A stretch of 58,934 bases of DNA from an uncultured Clostridia bacterium (lineage in GTDB: Bacteria; Bacillota; Clostridia; Christensenellales; DTU072): assembly GCA_944349655.1 (NCBI GenBank), contig CALVNL010000007.1:1-58934 (forward strand), written 5' to 3'. Below, one piece after another: positions 47,533-55,937 of this stretch. How positions within the stretch are numbered: the stretch's first letter is position 1; each line of letters starts with the position of its first letter. The notes under the pieces are model-generated. The model made no database searches and was not told the origin of the DNA. It was given only the letters and a program-made list of their open reading frames with translations. Position numbers and translations under genes: made by a program.

Positions 47533-50500
47533 TTTCGCCCTCCCCCTCTCTTACAGCCGCGGCAAAATCCTCGACTTCGACGTTTAGCGGTTCCCTGTAA
47601 GGCGTTTCACCGCAGATCCGTCGGTAATCGCAATAGGCGCATTCCCCTTTCAGCGGCTTCTTTTCTACGTAACAGGCAAGTATCTCTTCCAATGCCTTGG
47701 CAGCCAGTTTTTCCACATAAAGAGCGATGTTCCCGAAGTCTTCCTTCCCGATAAGGTTTTTACTCCTGTTTAATTTGACGGTCCCGTCCTTTACGTTGGC
47801 TTTGAAAGCAACGGTCGGGGATAAATACGTTCCGTCGGCTTTTTTGACCCTGTTGTCCAACGCCGCATAAAGGTCGGGGTCGTTCACCATCTGCCCTACG
47901 CAAGCGTAAGACCTGCCGCCTCGGCGGTTGCCGCTTCTGACGGGAAGATAAAATACTCCCTTTACCTCTTCTCCCTTTTTCATATAATACATCGTATAGA
48001 CGTATAACTGAATTTTCCTTCCGTCGAAAACGTCGGAAAGCGACGGCTTTACCGTTCCGGTTTTATAGTCTATTATTATTCTGTCCTTTCCCCTGCCGTC
48101 CACTCGGTCGATACGTCCGCGTACCTTGAAAACCTTGTTTCCTGCAGTTATGAGTATCTCGTTTTCGCCGTTTCGATACCCAAATCCTACTTCAAACCCC
48201 AACGGACGGAATTCAGACGAACGCAGGGACTCTGCAAGCACGGGGAAAAGATACTTACATTCTGTTTTTATACCGTTGAGTATATATGCCGTAAAGGGGT
48301 CGTCGGACAAGCCTGCGTACTCTTTCTTGGCAAGTTCCTCGTCCACGATTTTTGCAACCAAAGGCAATATGTCCGTCCCGTCGTAAACGTTCTTGAGATA
48401 ACGGCGGAAAAAGGTGTTGAGGATATTGTGAATGATGTTGCCCGTGACCGAAGGCAAAAGCTGCCCGTCGTCGTCGGGCTGAATAAGAAGTCCTCTTTTA
48501 AGAAAATGACGGAAAGGACAGGCAAAATAACTTTCGAGCTGACTTACCGAAGTAATTTTTCTGCCCTGTTCGTCCTCGGCAAAACAGTTCTCGAAAACAA
48601 AAGAGGTATCGGCGGGCAGATTATGTTTCAGAAGGTTTTTTTCCGTAAGATATTGCCCTACGGCTACGGCGTATTCGGCAGGCACCCTGCCCGAAACGTA
48701 TTCCCTATAGGCGTTTTTAGGATTGACCAAACGGTAAAGCAAAAGTTCTTCGTCGGAAAAATTACGGTATTTTTCCAATGTGGTCGGAGTTATCCCGGTA
48801 ATAAAACGAAGTTCCTTGAACCCTTCCCCCTCGGTCTGAACTTCGCCGGAAAGATCGGTGAAAGCGCACCCGACGTAAAGTCTGTCCGACGGTTTTGTTA
48901 TACTCTCCGCCGTAACGAATTTTTCCAAACGGTTTTTTTCCGTCGGCGTAGGAAACACGGGTAGATTTATACGCTTCATATTTTCGTTGTCGGCGGAGGT
49001 AAAAATTATTCCGTCCCCCGTCTTTATCGGGAAAAATCCGTCGCCGGCTCCGATAACGAACATAACTTTTACGCCGCTGAAACGGCTTTCTTCGGTATTC
49101 CCTACGAACACCACGTCGTAACAATCGGGACTGAGGACGGTTTTCATATCGGCTACGGCGGTTTTCAAAAGTAACGAAAAACCTTCCGCCGTGACGCTCG
49201 TTTCTCCGTCCAGTTCGGCTATTTCCTCTAAAAGTTGCTGGAATTTGTCGGTGCGGGAGGAAGCTATCAAACGTTCTTCCTTGCTTTCGGAATATTCTTT
49301 GAGTTTTTCCTTTATCGCTTCCGTCGAAAGAATTTCCGCCGCAATTTTGCAAAAAGTAGAAATTTTCCCTTCAGACGGGAAACGGTCTGCGTCGCTTAAT
49401 AACTTTTGTCTGATATTTTCCGCTTCTTCGGCTTCCCCGTAACGGAACGGTTCCCTGAAGAAACGGCCTTTGACGTTATATTTTTTGCAATAGGTTTCGA
49501 AAACTCCGCATTCTTCCCGACAGAGTTCGGAAAAAGGATGATGAGCCAGACGGAAAACGTCCGGTTGCGACAGGCGTTTTGCCTCGCATAAAGCTATTAT
49601 GTACCTTACCGCCACACCTTCGGACACGGGATATCCCGTATCGAGAAAACACGGCACGTCGCATCTTGAAAAAGTTTCCTCTATAAAAGGAAGGTAAGAA
49701 GCGTCGTTACAGACTACGGCTATATCCTTATAGCGGTAATTTTCTTTACGGACAAGATAAACTATTTCCCTTGCTACGGCTTCGATTTCGGCATATGGGG
49801 TATCTTCCTTGAAAAGTCTTATCCTGCCTTTAAGAAGTTTGCTGTCAACAGGCGAAGCCGTATCGGAAAACATTTTGTTTCTGATTTCCCCGAAAGGCTC
49901 TTGCAAAAGCGAGAACGTTTCTTCTTTTTCGACAATTATTCCGTTTTCATCGCAAAACGCTTTCAGCTCGTCGATTTGCGAAGTAACTCCTCCGTAAAGA
50001 TAAGGCGTATAAGGAACGGTAACGCTCGCTCCTTTGCCAAGACACGCCTTTATCACTTCCATCTGCAATGCGGAATAAAGGTTAAATCCCAAAATATAAA
50101 AATGCGTATCGGAAAAATCCCCTTCTTTCCTTATAAAATCGGCTAAAGAAGCAAGACGGGTCACTGTATCGGAATAACGGGAGGAAAGTTCCTTTTCGTA
50201 TTCTGCGGAAATAAGCGCTATGTCGGAAAGTTTATCTTTAAGCACGCCGTCGGCTAACTCCGCTTGTCGGGCTATCTTGTCCGGCGTTATCAGTTCGCTT
50301 CTCAGCGACGCCGTGGCGGCAAACAGTTCTTTTGCGAAATTGTATCCCGATAAACTTTTGTAATAACGCAGTTTTTCGGTATTTTTACGCATAACTTTGT
50401 CCAAAAGCACGACCGTGCCTTCTTTGGAAAGACATTTTTTTATTTTTTTACCTATAGTTTTTATCGCAAAACGGGTAAAACTCACCACGTCGGCACGGGT

Positions 50501-50671
50501 GTAGCCGTCGTGAAAATAATGTTCGCAGATATCCCTTTCCACTCCGAGGGTAAACCTGTCGGGTACGATAAAAACGTGTTTCACGTCGGCGGAATCGTTT
50601 TTTTCCAGACGGGCGTAAACTCTTTCGTATCCGGCGGAACCGGTATTGGTTTCAATTAAAAAAAGCCGCAT
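47525..50671 (-). CDS. addB: ATP-dependent nuclease subunit B
   Basis: The 1048-residue AddB has the nuclease motif IIDYKTG near residue 920 and the iron-sulfur cysteines split between CPFRHFLKRG and the C-terminal ECAYCDYRRICG. The N-terminal region, where B. subtilis AddB has GRSGSGKT, reads GSAGYER, so the Walker A lysine is absent. The AddB helicase site is known to be non-essential for translocation but to assist Chi recognition. It is the first gene of the addBA operon. Confidence 0.94.
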   Translation of the reverse strand: MRLFLIETNTGSAGYERVYARLEKNDSADVKHVFIVPDRFTLGVERDICEHYFHDGYTRADVVSFTRFAIKTIGKKIKKCLSKEGTVVLLDKVMRKNTEKLRYYKSLSGYNFAKELFAATASLRSELITPDKIARQAELADGVLKDKLSDIALISAEYEKELSSRYSDTVTRLASLADFIRKEGDFSDTHFYILGFNLYSALQMEVIKACLGKGASVTVPYTPYLYGGVTSQIDELKAFCDENGIIVEKEETFSLLQEPFGEIRNKMFSDTASPVDSKLLKGRIRLFKEDTPYAEIEAVAREIVYLVRKENYRYKDIAVVCNDASYLPFIEETFSRCDVPCFLDTGYPVSEGVAVRYIIALCEAKRLSQPDVFRLAHHPFSELCREECGVFETYCKKYNVKGRFFREPFRYGEAEEAENIRQKLLSDADRFPSEGKISTFCKIAAEILSTEAIKEKLKEYSESKEERLIASSRTDKFQQLLEEIAELDGETSVTAEGFSLLLKTAVADMKTVLSPDCYDVVFVGNTEESRFSGVKVMFVIGAGDGFFPIKTGDGIIFTSADNENMKRINLPVFPTPTEKNRLEKFVTAESITKPSDRLYVGCAFTDLSGEVQTEGEGFKELRFITGITPTTLEKYRNFSDEELLLYRLVNPKNAYREYVSGRVPAEYAVAVGQYLTEKNLLKHNLPADTSFVFENCFAEDEQGRKITSVSQLESYFACPFRHFLKRGLLIQPDDDGQLLPSVTGNIIHNILNTFFRRYLKNVYDGTDILPLVAKIVDEELAKKEYAGLSDDPFTAYILNGIKTECKYLFPVLAESLRSSEFRPLGFEVGFGYRNGENEILITAGNKVFKVRGRIDRVDGRGKDRIIIDYKTGTVKPSLSDVFDGRKIQLYVYTMYYMKKGEEVKGVFYLPVRSGNRRGGRSYACVGQMVNDPDLYAALDNRVKKADGTYLSPTVAFKANVKDGTVKLNRSKNLIGKEDFGNIALYVEKLAAKALEEILACYVEKKPLKGECAYCDYRRICGETPYREPLNVEVEDFAAAVREGEGENA

Positions 50672-50708
50672 ATCATAATAATAGCAGACTTTCTTTCAAA
50701 TTTCAAGG

Positions 50709-50755
50709 CAAAAGCCCCTTTCTAACGCAAGGGGGCGTTCCCACGCCCCCGTCCG
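50709..50755 (-). terminator. GC-rich hairpins after the Cys-rich gene
   Basis: Two overlapping hairpins are possible: GGGGGCG / CGCCCCC with a 6-nt loop, and GCCCC / GGGGC followed on the minus strand by TTTT. Either could terminate the 63-residue gene. Orientation and partial T-run fit a terminator, without being canonical. Confidence 0.55.
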
Positions 50756-50762
50756 ACGGCGG

Positions 50763-50954
50763 TCAGTTGCAGCTGCCGACGTTTTTATTGCCGCAGCAAC
50801 CGCAGCAACAAAGGATAAGTAACAATGGCAGTATATCGCAAATGCAGGAATTGGCGTTGCCACAGCAGCAAAGTATCAGTAACAGCCAGAGTATGTTTCC
50901 GCAACCGGCGCAACCGCAGGAGCCGTTACCCATAAATCCCTCGTAACAGTTCAT
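50763..50954 (-). CDS. Very cysteine-rich small membrane-like protein
   Basis: The 63-residue protein contains 15 Cys (24%). Two hydrophobic repeats, ILWLLLILCCCGNANSC and ILPLLLILCCCGCCGNKN, each end in CCC. Similar high-cysteine, chorion-like small proteins are annotated in other Clostridia, with no known function. GGAGG lies 8 nt before the ATG. It lies head to head with the gerA operon, 105 nt from the predicted gerA start, so a spore-coat or forespore-membrane role is a reasonable guess but not shown. Confidence 0.75.
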   Translation of the reverse strand: MNCYEGFMGNGSCGCAGCGNILWLLLILCCCGNANSCICDILPLLLILCCCGCCGNKNVGSCN

Positions 50955-51059
50955 AGTGAAAACCTCCTTTCAGATTTTGTATTTTACCTACAATACATCA
51001 GTATGCCGACGGTTTTCAATGTGTGTTTAATACCTTTCGTTTTGGGAATATTCTTTATT

Positions 51060-52508
51060 ATGAAAAAGGATTTTTATACCGAAGCGTGTACCCTGAACGA
51101 GGAATTTTACGGGACGTCGGATTTGATAGCCCGTACGGTAAAGGCGGGCAAATCGGACGGAAAACTGTTTTTTCTGGACGCAATGAGCGACGGAAAACAA
51201 CTCGAACTGTCCGTTATCGCTCCTCTCAATCAATATAAGGGGGAGCCTATAGCCGACGCCGAAACTCTCGCAGGAGTAATAAATGCCGGTTGCGGCATCA
51301 AGGAAACAGAAAGCAAGGAAGACGCCGTGAAAGCCGTCTCCGCAGGCGACGCCGTCCTTATCCTCGAAGGGAGCGAAAAATATTTTCTTCTCGGAGTAAG
51401 GAAAGGTATTTTCCGCGCCGTCAGCGAACCCCCTACCGGTACGGTGGTAAAGGGTCCCCGTGAAGGGTTCGTCGAAGACATAAAAACCAATATGGTTCTC
51501 TTGCGACGCAGGATAAGAAGCAATAAACTGGTATTCAAATCGATGACCGAAGGACGGTTCACCGAAACCACCGTTATGCTCTGTTACGTGGAAGGAATAG
51601 TCAAACAAGGTATTCTGGAAAAGGTAACCGAACGCCTTAACGCAATCGACAGCGAAGGGTTCCTGGACAGCTCCGCCGTCACAAAAATTCTGGAAGCTCG
51701 TCCGTATTCCGTTTTCAAACAACTGGGAAACACCGAAAAGCCCGACATCGCCGCGGCTAAACTTCTGGACGGAAGGGTGGTGGTGCTGGTGGACGGCTCG
51801 CCTATTGCAATAACCGTCCCCTTTTTGCTTATAGAGGATTTCGAAGACGCTCAGGACCAGTATAAACGTTCCTCAAGAGTAACCTTTTTAAGGCTGATGC
51901 GTGCGATTGCGGTTATTTTTGCGGTAATTTTACCGGCTCTTTACGTCGCCATACAGGTACACCAATATCAGATACTGCCTTTACAGCTTTTGATTACGCT
52001 ATTGAATTCCACCGAAGGGATCCCCTTCTCTCCCACGCTGGAAATGCTTATCGCTTTGCTTTTGTTCGAGATACTGAGCGAGGCGAGTATCCGAATGCCC
52101 CGTCATATCGGAATGGCTCTCGGAGTGGTGGGAGCCATAGTTCTGGGCGATACTGCGGTACAGGCGGGACTTTTATCCAGTCTGACCGTGCTTACGGTAG
52201 CAATGAGCGGAATAGGTATCTACGCCGTTCCCGACGAAGTGGGCGTTTTAAGCGTGCTGAGAATGTGTCTTGTGGTAGTGGGCGGGCTGTTCGGTATGTT
52301 CGGTTTGCTCGCGTCCGTACTGGTTATTCTGGTTTATCTTTCCTGTATGGAAACTTACGACGTGCCCTATCTCGCCCCGTTTGCCCCTATAGAAAACGAA
52401 AAACTGCGCGAAACTCTCCTTATGCCGAATTTTACCGATAAAAAATTCCGTACGCCTTCGATGCAGCTTAAAAATAAACGCAGAATTATAAATAATTTAC
52501 CGAGGTAA
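51060..52508 (+). CDS. gerA: Germinant receptor A subunit (GerA family)
   Basis: The product is 482 residues from the ATG at 51060; the frame runs back to 51003, but neither start has a good ribosome binding site and the shorter form fits GerAA, which has a soluble N-terminus. Family markers are SEPPTGTVVKGPREGFVEDIKTN, ARPYSVFKQLGNTEKPD, and a C-terminal membrane domain with about five helices including LEMLIALLLFEILSEASIRMP. It forms the receptor with GerB and GerC in the spore inner membrane. Confidence 0.92.
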   Translation: MKKDFYTEACTLNEEFYGTSDLIARTVKAGKSDGKLFFLDAMSDGKQLELSVIAPLNQYKGEPIADAETLAGVINAGCGIKETESKEDAVKAVSAGDAVLILEGSEKYFLLGVRKGIFRAVSEPPTGTVVKGPREGFVEDIKTNMVLLRRRIRSNKLVFKSMTEGRFTETTVMLCYVEGIVKQGILEKVTERLNAIDSEGFLDSSAVTKILEARPYSVFKQLGNTEKPDIAAAKLLDGRVVVLVDGSPIAITVPFLLIEDFEDAQDQYKRSSRVTFLRLMRAIAVIFAVILPALYVAIQVHQYQILPLQLLITLLNSTEGIPFSPTLEMLIALLLFEILSEASIRMPRHIGMALGVVGAIVLGDTAVQAGLLSSLTVLTVAMSGIGIYAVPDEVGVLSVLRMCLVVVGGLFGMFGLLASVLVILVYLSCMETYDVPYLAPFAPIENEKLRETLLMPNFTDKKFRTPSMQLKNKRRIINNLPR

Positions 52509-52510
52509 AA

Positions 52511-53578
52511 ATGAATTATCTGACCAAAACCCAACTTGCCATAATAGTTTTTTTCGTGCCGCTTGTCTTCAAAATGGCAATGCTTCCTTCGATGCTCTAC
52601 GAAGCCTGCGGTCCGGACAGCTATATCGGAATAGCTATTATAACCACGGTGGAATTTCTGCAGATGGGACTGGTGCTTTTTATCGTTTCCAAAGGCGGAA
52701 TGGAAGGAATAGGTTCCCTTTACGGTACCAACGTTCAACGACTGATCGCCGCGCCCCTTATTTTCGTAATGTGCGTAAAAAGTTTGGTTTTCATTACCGA
52801 AATTCAGACCTATGTTTGCGATTATCTTTTCTATAACATTTCTTCCTTCCCCATTATCTGTGCGATAATGGTGGTCATATTTTACCTTGCGCTGAAAGGC
52901 GTCAAGACTATCGGCAGGATCTTCGAACTTTCGATATGGTTTATTCCGCTTATCTTTCTTTTCGGAATACTTTTCGGAAAAGCCAGACTGCAACCCGAAT
53001 ACCTCGGTCCCCTTTTTGCCGACGGACCGAGCGAATTGTTCGGCGGACTCAATAAATATATAATATACACTTTCGACTTCTCCCCTCTGCTGTTTTTCAA
53101 GATAGAAAAAGGTAAAAACGCCCGTATAGTGATCGCTTCGGTGCTTGCCGTCATAGCGGTATGCGGTTGTTATATGATACTGATAGCAAGTTACGGCAGA
53201 GCGACCTTCCTCGTCAACGACGCTTTCGCCCGCCTGGCGTCCTTCAATACCGTGGTAAGCGAAATAGGCTCCCTCGACTGGCCGAGCGCAATGCTGTGGC
53301 TTACTACTTCTATCTGTAACGTCGCGCTGAAATTCGCCGCTATGGCGGAAATACTGAAATACTTTAACATTAAAAAGACTTTCGGATTAGGCTCCTTATG
53401 TGTAGTGATAGGAGGACTTCTTATCTTCCTTTTCCGCGGTTTCAAGGAAGCCATGCGTCTTTCCACAAGTCCCGTCCGCTTTATAGTAATCGGTATAGAA
53501 ATAGCCGTTCCTATCATTCTTTTAATACTTTATGCGGCAAAAAACCGCAAAGGAGTAACCCTTGAAACGCCCGCTTAA
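52511..53578 (+). CDS. gerB: Germinant receptor B subunit (GerB family)
   Basis: The 355-residue polytopic protein has about ten helices and belongs to the amino acid/polyamine transporter-like spore germination family. It starts 2 nt after gerA with GAGGT as ribosome binding site. GerB is thought to bind the germinant. It overlaps gerC by 17 nt. Which germinant is recognised cannot be inferred. Confidence 0.9.
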   Translation: MNYLTKTQLAIIVFFVPLVFKMAMLPSMLYEACGPDSYIGIAIITTVEFLQMGLVLFIVSKGGMEGIGSLYGTNVQRLIAAPLIFVMCVKSLVFITEIQTYVCDYLFYNISSFPIICAIMVVIFYLALKGVKTIGRIFELSIWFIPLIFLFGILFGKARLQPEYLGPLFADGPSELFGGLNKYIIYTFDFSPLLFFKIEKGKNARIVIASVLAVIAVCGCYMILIASYGRATFLVNDAFARLASFNTVVSEIGSLDWPSAMLWLTTSICNVALKFAAMAEILKYFNIKKTFGLGSLCVVIGGLLIFLFRGFKEAMRLSTSPVRFIVIGIEIAVPIILLILYAAKNRKGVTLETPA

Positions 53579-54701
53579 ATGGATAATAACTCTTATCGGA
53601 ATAGTCGCTTTTCTGTCTTTCGGAGGACTACTGCCGGGAGAACCTTTGGTTGACAGAGCCATGGTGGTAGGTTTCGGCGTGGACCTTACGGAAGAAGGCG
53701 AACTCAACGTTTCGGCTCAGATTCTGAACCCGTCTCCCGCCGCTCAACAACAGGGTATCGGCGCAAAAGTCGTCACCAGCCGACACGAAACCATTTCGGG
53801 CGCAATGACCTATATAAGCGAAAAATCGGGAAAAACCGTGGCGCTCACCCACTGTAACGTGGTCCTTATAGGAGAAAACGTAGCAAAAAGCCAATATTTT
53901 TATTCGGTATTGAATTATCTCATCACCAATTCCTATCTCAGCGAAAACGCTTTCGTGTTCGTAACCGAAGGAAAGGCCGAGGAACTGTTGAAATCAAACA
54001 CGGGTTTCGGCGGCAACGCTTCTTTTTACGTCCAACGACTTGTGGGAATGTACGGAGATTACAATAACGTGGCCAACAAAACATTGCAACGATTCGTGGT
54101 GGATTATCATCAGTTAGGACAAGCCAACTGGCTTCCCCTTATTAAAACCGAACCCACCAATCCCGACGTTTCCGCAGGAGGTGACCAGTCTTCAACGGAT
54201 AAACAGATTTTGTTCGATATCAATTCGGTAATGATTTTCAAGGAAAACGATTTCGTTGCGGAATACGGTAGTGAAGGCACCGAAGCCATCAACTACGTTA
54301 TGAACAAGGTGTCCAAAGGTAACGTGGAGACGATCGGAGACAATAACGAAAAAATCGTTATGTATATCATAGACAAACAGCATTACTATAAATACGATTT
54401 AGACACAAAAACGGTCAAAATAAGAATAGAAATAAGTACGCTTTTGAAAGAAATAATCGATTACTCGGGCGAAGACAAATATATCGACCGCACCAGTCTT
54501 ACCGAAGCGGAAATAGCCCGTGCGGAAAAATCCATAGCCGATAACATACTTTCGTTTTACACCGAAATGCAATCTTACGACGTGGATATTTTCTCTTTTT
54601 ACGAAGGTTTTTACTCTAAATTCGGAAACAAAGCCCTGAATATGGATATAAAAGATATTGCTTTGGAAATAGAAGTCGAAGTCAAAGCAAACGACGTTTG
54701 A
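53562..54701 (+). CDS. gerC: Germinant receptor C subunit (GerC family), lacks lipobox
   Basis: The 379-residue protein starts at TTG 53562 with AAGGAG 6-7 nt upstream and overlaps gerB. It has the Ger(x)C features LVDRAMVVGFGVDLTEEG, then the GerC C-terminal domain. Usual GerC proteins are lipoproteins with Cys directly before this region; here the sequence is SFGGLLPGEPLVDR, without Cys, so the anchor would be an uncleaved helix or no anchor at all. Otherwise length and domains look normal. Confidence 0.88.
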   Translation: MKRPLKWIITLIGIVAFLSFGGLLPGEPLVDRAMVVGFGVDLTEEGELNVSAQILNPSPAAQQQGIGAKVVTSRHETISGAMTYISEKSGKTVALTHCNVVLIGENVAKSQYFYSVLNYLITNSYLSENAFVFVTEGKAEELLKSNTGFGGNASFYVQRLVGMYGDYNNVANKTLQRFVVDYHQLGQANWLPLIKTEPTNPDVSAGGDQSSTDKQILFDINSVMIFKENDFVAEYGSEGTEAINYVMNKVSKGNVETIGDNNEKIVMYIIDKQHYYKYDLDTKTVKIRIEISTLLKEIIDYSGEDKYIDRTSLTEAEIARAEKSIADNILSFYTEMQSYDVDIFSFYEGFYSKFGNKALNMDIKDIALEIEVEVKANDV

Positions 54702-54726
54702 CTATATATTGTTTTAGTATTATTAT
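54698..54726 (+). promoter_or_regulatory. Promoter of the P1 peptidase gene
   Basis: TTGACT, 17-nt spacer, TATTAT. The -35 overlaps the gerC stop codon. It is 60 nt before the peptidase ATG. Confidence 0.55.
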
Positions 54727-54786
54727 ATAAATAACATAGTTACGGTGCATTTACGCTACTGACTTTACTTGAAATACGGAGGACAA

Positions 54787-55725
54787 ATGGAAATTATTAT
54801 TCCCAAAGGTATAAAAATCGGACACTCTCAGGACGAATACACGGGAGTTACCGTTATTCTGTCCGAAAAGGGCGTCGTTGCCGGCGCCGACGTGAGAGGC
54901 GGCGCCCCGGGGACAAGGGAAACCGACCTTTTACGCCCCGATAAAGCCGTACAGAAAATCAACGCCGTAGTTCTGAGCGGCGGTTCGGCTTACGGTCTTT
55001 CCTCCTGCGACGGAGTTATGCGTTATCTTAAAGATAAGGGCTGCGGACACAAAATGGGAAATAAAGTCGTTCCTATCGTAAGCGGAGCAGTTATTTACGA
55101 CTTAAACGACAAAGATTACCACATTCCCGATTCCGGAAGCGGATACGAAGCCTGTCTTAACGCTTCGGAAAATCCCCTTTTCGGACAAGTCGGCGTAGGC
55201 AAAGGCGCCACCGTGGGGAAGATACGAGGGATTAAAAACGCCTGTAAGAGCGGACTCGGCGCTTACACCGTTAAAGTCGCGGGCGTTACCGTCACTGCGA
55301 TAATCTGCGTTAACGCTTTAGGCGACGTCATCGATAAAGACGGAAAAATCCTTGCCGGAGCGAAAGGAAAGGACGGAAAGTTCATAAACACGTCGGACTG
55401 CCTTCTCAACAACCGTTTCGGCACGCTTTTATTCGGGAATACCACTATAGGATGTATTCTTACCAATGCAAAATTAGACAAACTTCAAGCCAACAAAATC
55501 GCTTCCGTCGCCCACAACGGACTGGCGAAAAGCATTTCTCCCGTGCATACCGATTACGACGGAGACACCCTTTTCTGTATGGCTACGGGAAAGGTGCCGG
55601 TGCTTAACCTCGTGCTTTTGCAGACCGCCGCGGTCGAAGCCGTGGAAAACGCCGTCCGAGCCGCCGTTATTTCGGGCATAAACTACGAAATTATTTACGA
55701 TGATGATGAAAATAGTGACGAATAA
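54787..55725 (+). CDS. P1-family (DmpA-like) aminopeptidase
   Basis: The product is 312 residues from the ATG at 54787, which has GGAGG 4 nt upstream; the frame opens 6 codons earlier. The P1/DmpA signature is present: GVVAGADVRGGAPGTRETDLL, VVLSGGSAYGL, and GNTTIGCILTNAKLDK, with probable self-cleavage between Asn218 and Thr219, then AHNGLAKSISPVHTDYDGDT. Family members cleave peptides or amides at the N-terminal residue. It has its own promoter and terminator. No signal peptide, so it is probably cytoplasmic. Confidence 0.88.
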   Translation: MEIIIPKGIKIGHSQDEYTGVTVILSEKGVVAGADVRGGAPGTRETDLLRPDKAVQKINAVVLSGGSAYGLSSCDGVMRYLKDKGCGHKMGNKVVPIVSGAVIYDLNDKDYHIPDSGSGYEACLNASENPLFGQVGVGKGATVGKIRGIKNACKSGLGAYTVKVAGVTVTAIICVNALGDVIDKDGKILAGAKGKDGKFINTSDCLLNNRFGTLLFGNTTIGCILTNAKLDKLQANKIASVAHNGLAKSISPVHTDYDGDTLFCMATGKVPVLNLVLLQTAAVEAVENAVRAAVISGINYEIIYDDDENSDE

Positions 55726-55740
55726 TCAGTATTTCAAATT

Positions 55741-55766
55741 AAAAAGACCTTATGAAAAGGTCTTTT
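55741..55766 (+). terminator. Bidirectional terminator between peptidase and RiPP cassette
   Basis: Perfect stem AAAAAGACCTT / AAGGTCTTTTT with T-runs on both strands. It ends both the P1 peptidase transcript and, on the minus strand, the cassette containing the six-Cys peptide. Confidence 0.88.
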
Positions 55767-55781
55767 TTAATAAAAAAATTT

Positions 55782-55937
55782 TTAAGTAGACGTTAGACAC
55801 ATTGTCGGACAACTATTATCACTGGGACAATACGTTTCCCAACAACAAGTTGCCGCATGGACTATTGTGCACATTGTAATATTTTGCCTTACCGCCAAAT
55901 TTCGCCAATTACTGTTTGCTTTCAACAATACTTCCAT
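55782..55937 (-). CDS. Six-cysteine peptide, candidate RiPP precursor
   Basis: A 51-codon ORF starts at ATG 55937 with the strong site GGAGGTG 6 nt upstream, inside the 3' end of the radical SAM gene (overlap 29 nt, different frame). Residues 1-22 are a leader-like segment with few Cys (MEVLLKANSNWRNLAVRQNI); residues 23-51 contain all six Cys (23, 31, 32, 37, 43, 47), Trp33, Tyr36 and several Thr/Ser, and end LTST. The layout is like precursors of sactipeptides or ranthipeptides (for example SCIFF, six Cys in about 45 residues). It is followed by a terminator. The overlap suggests coupled translation with its maturase. Confidence 0.7.
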   Translation of the reverse strand: MEVLLKANSNWRNLAVRQNITMCTIVHAATCCWETYCPSDNSCPTMCLTST

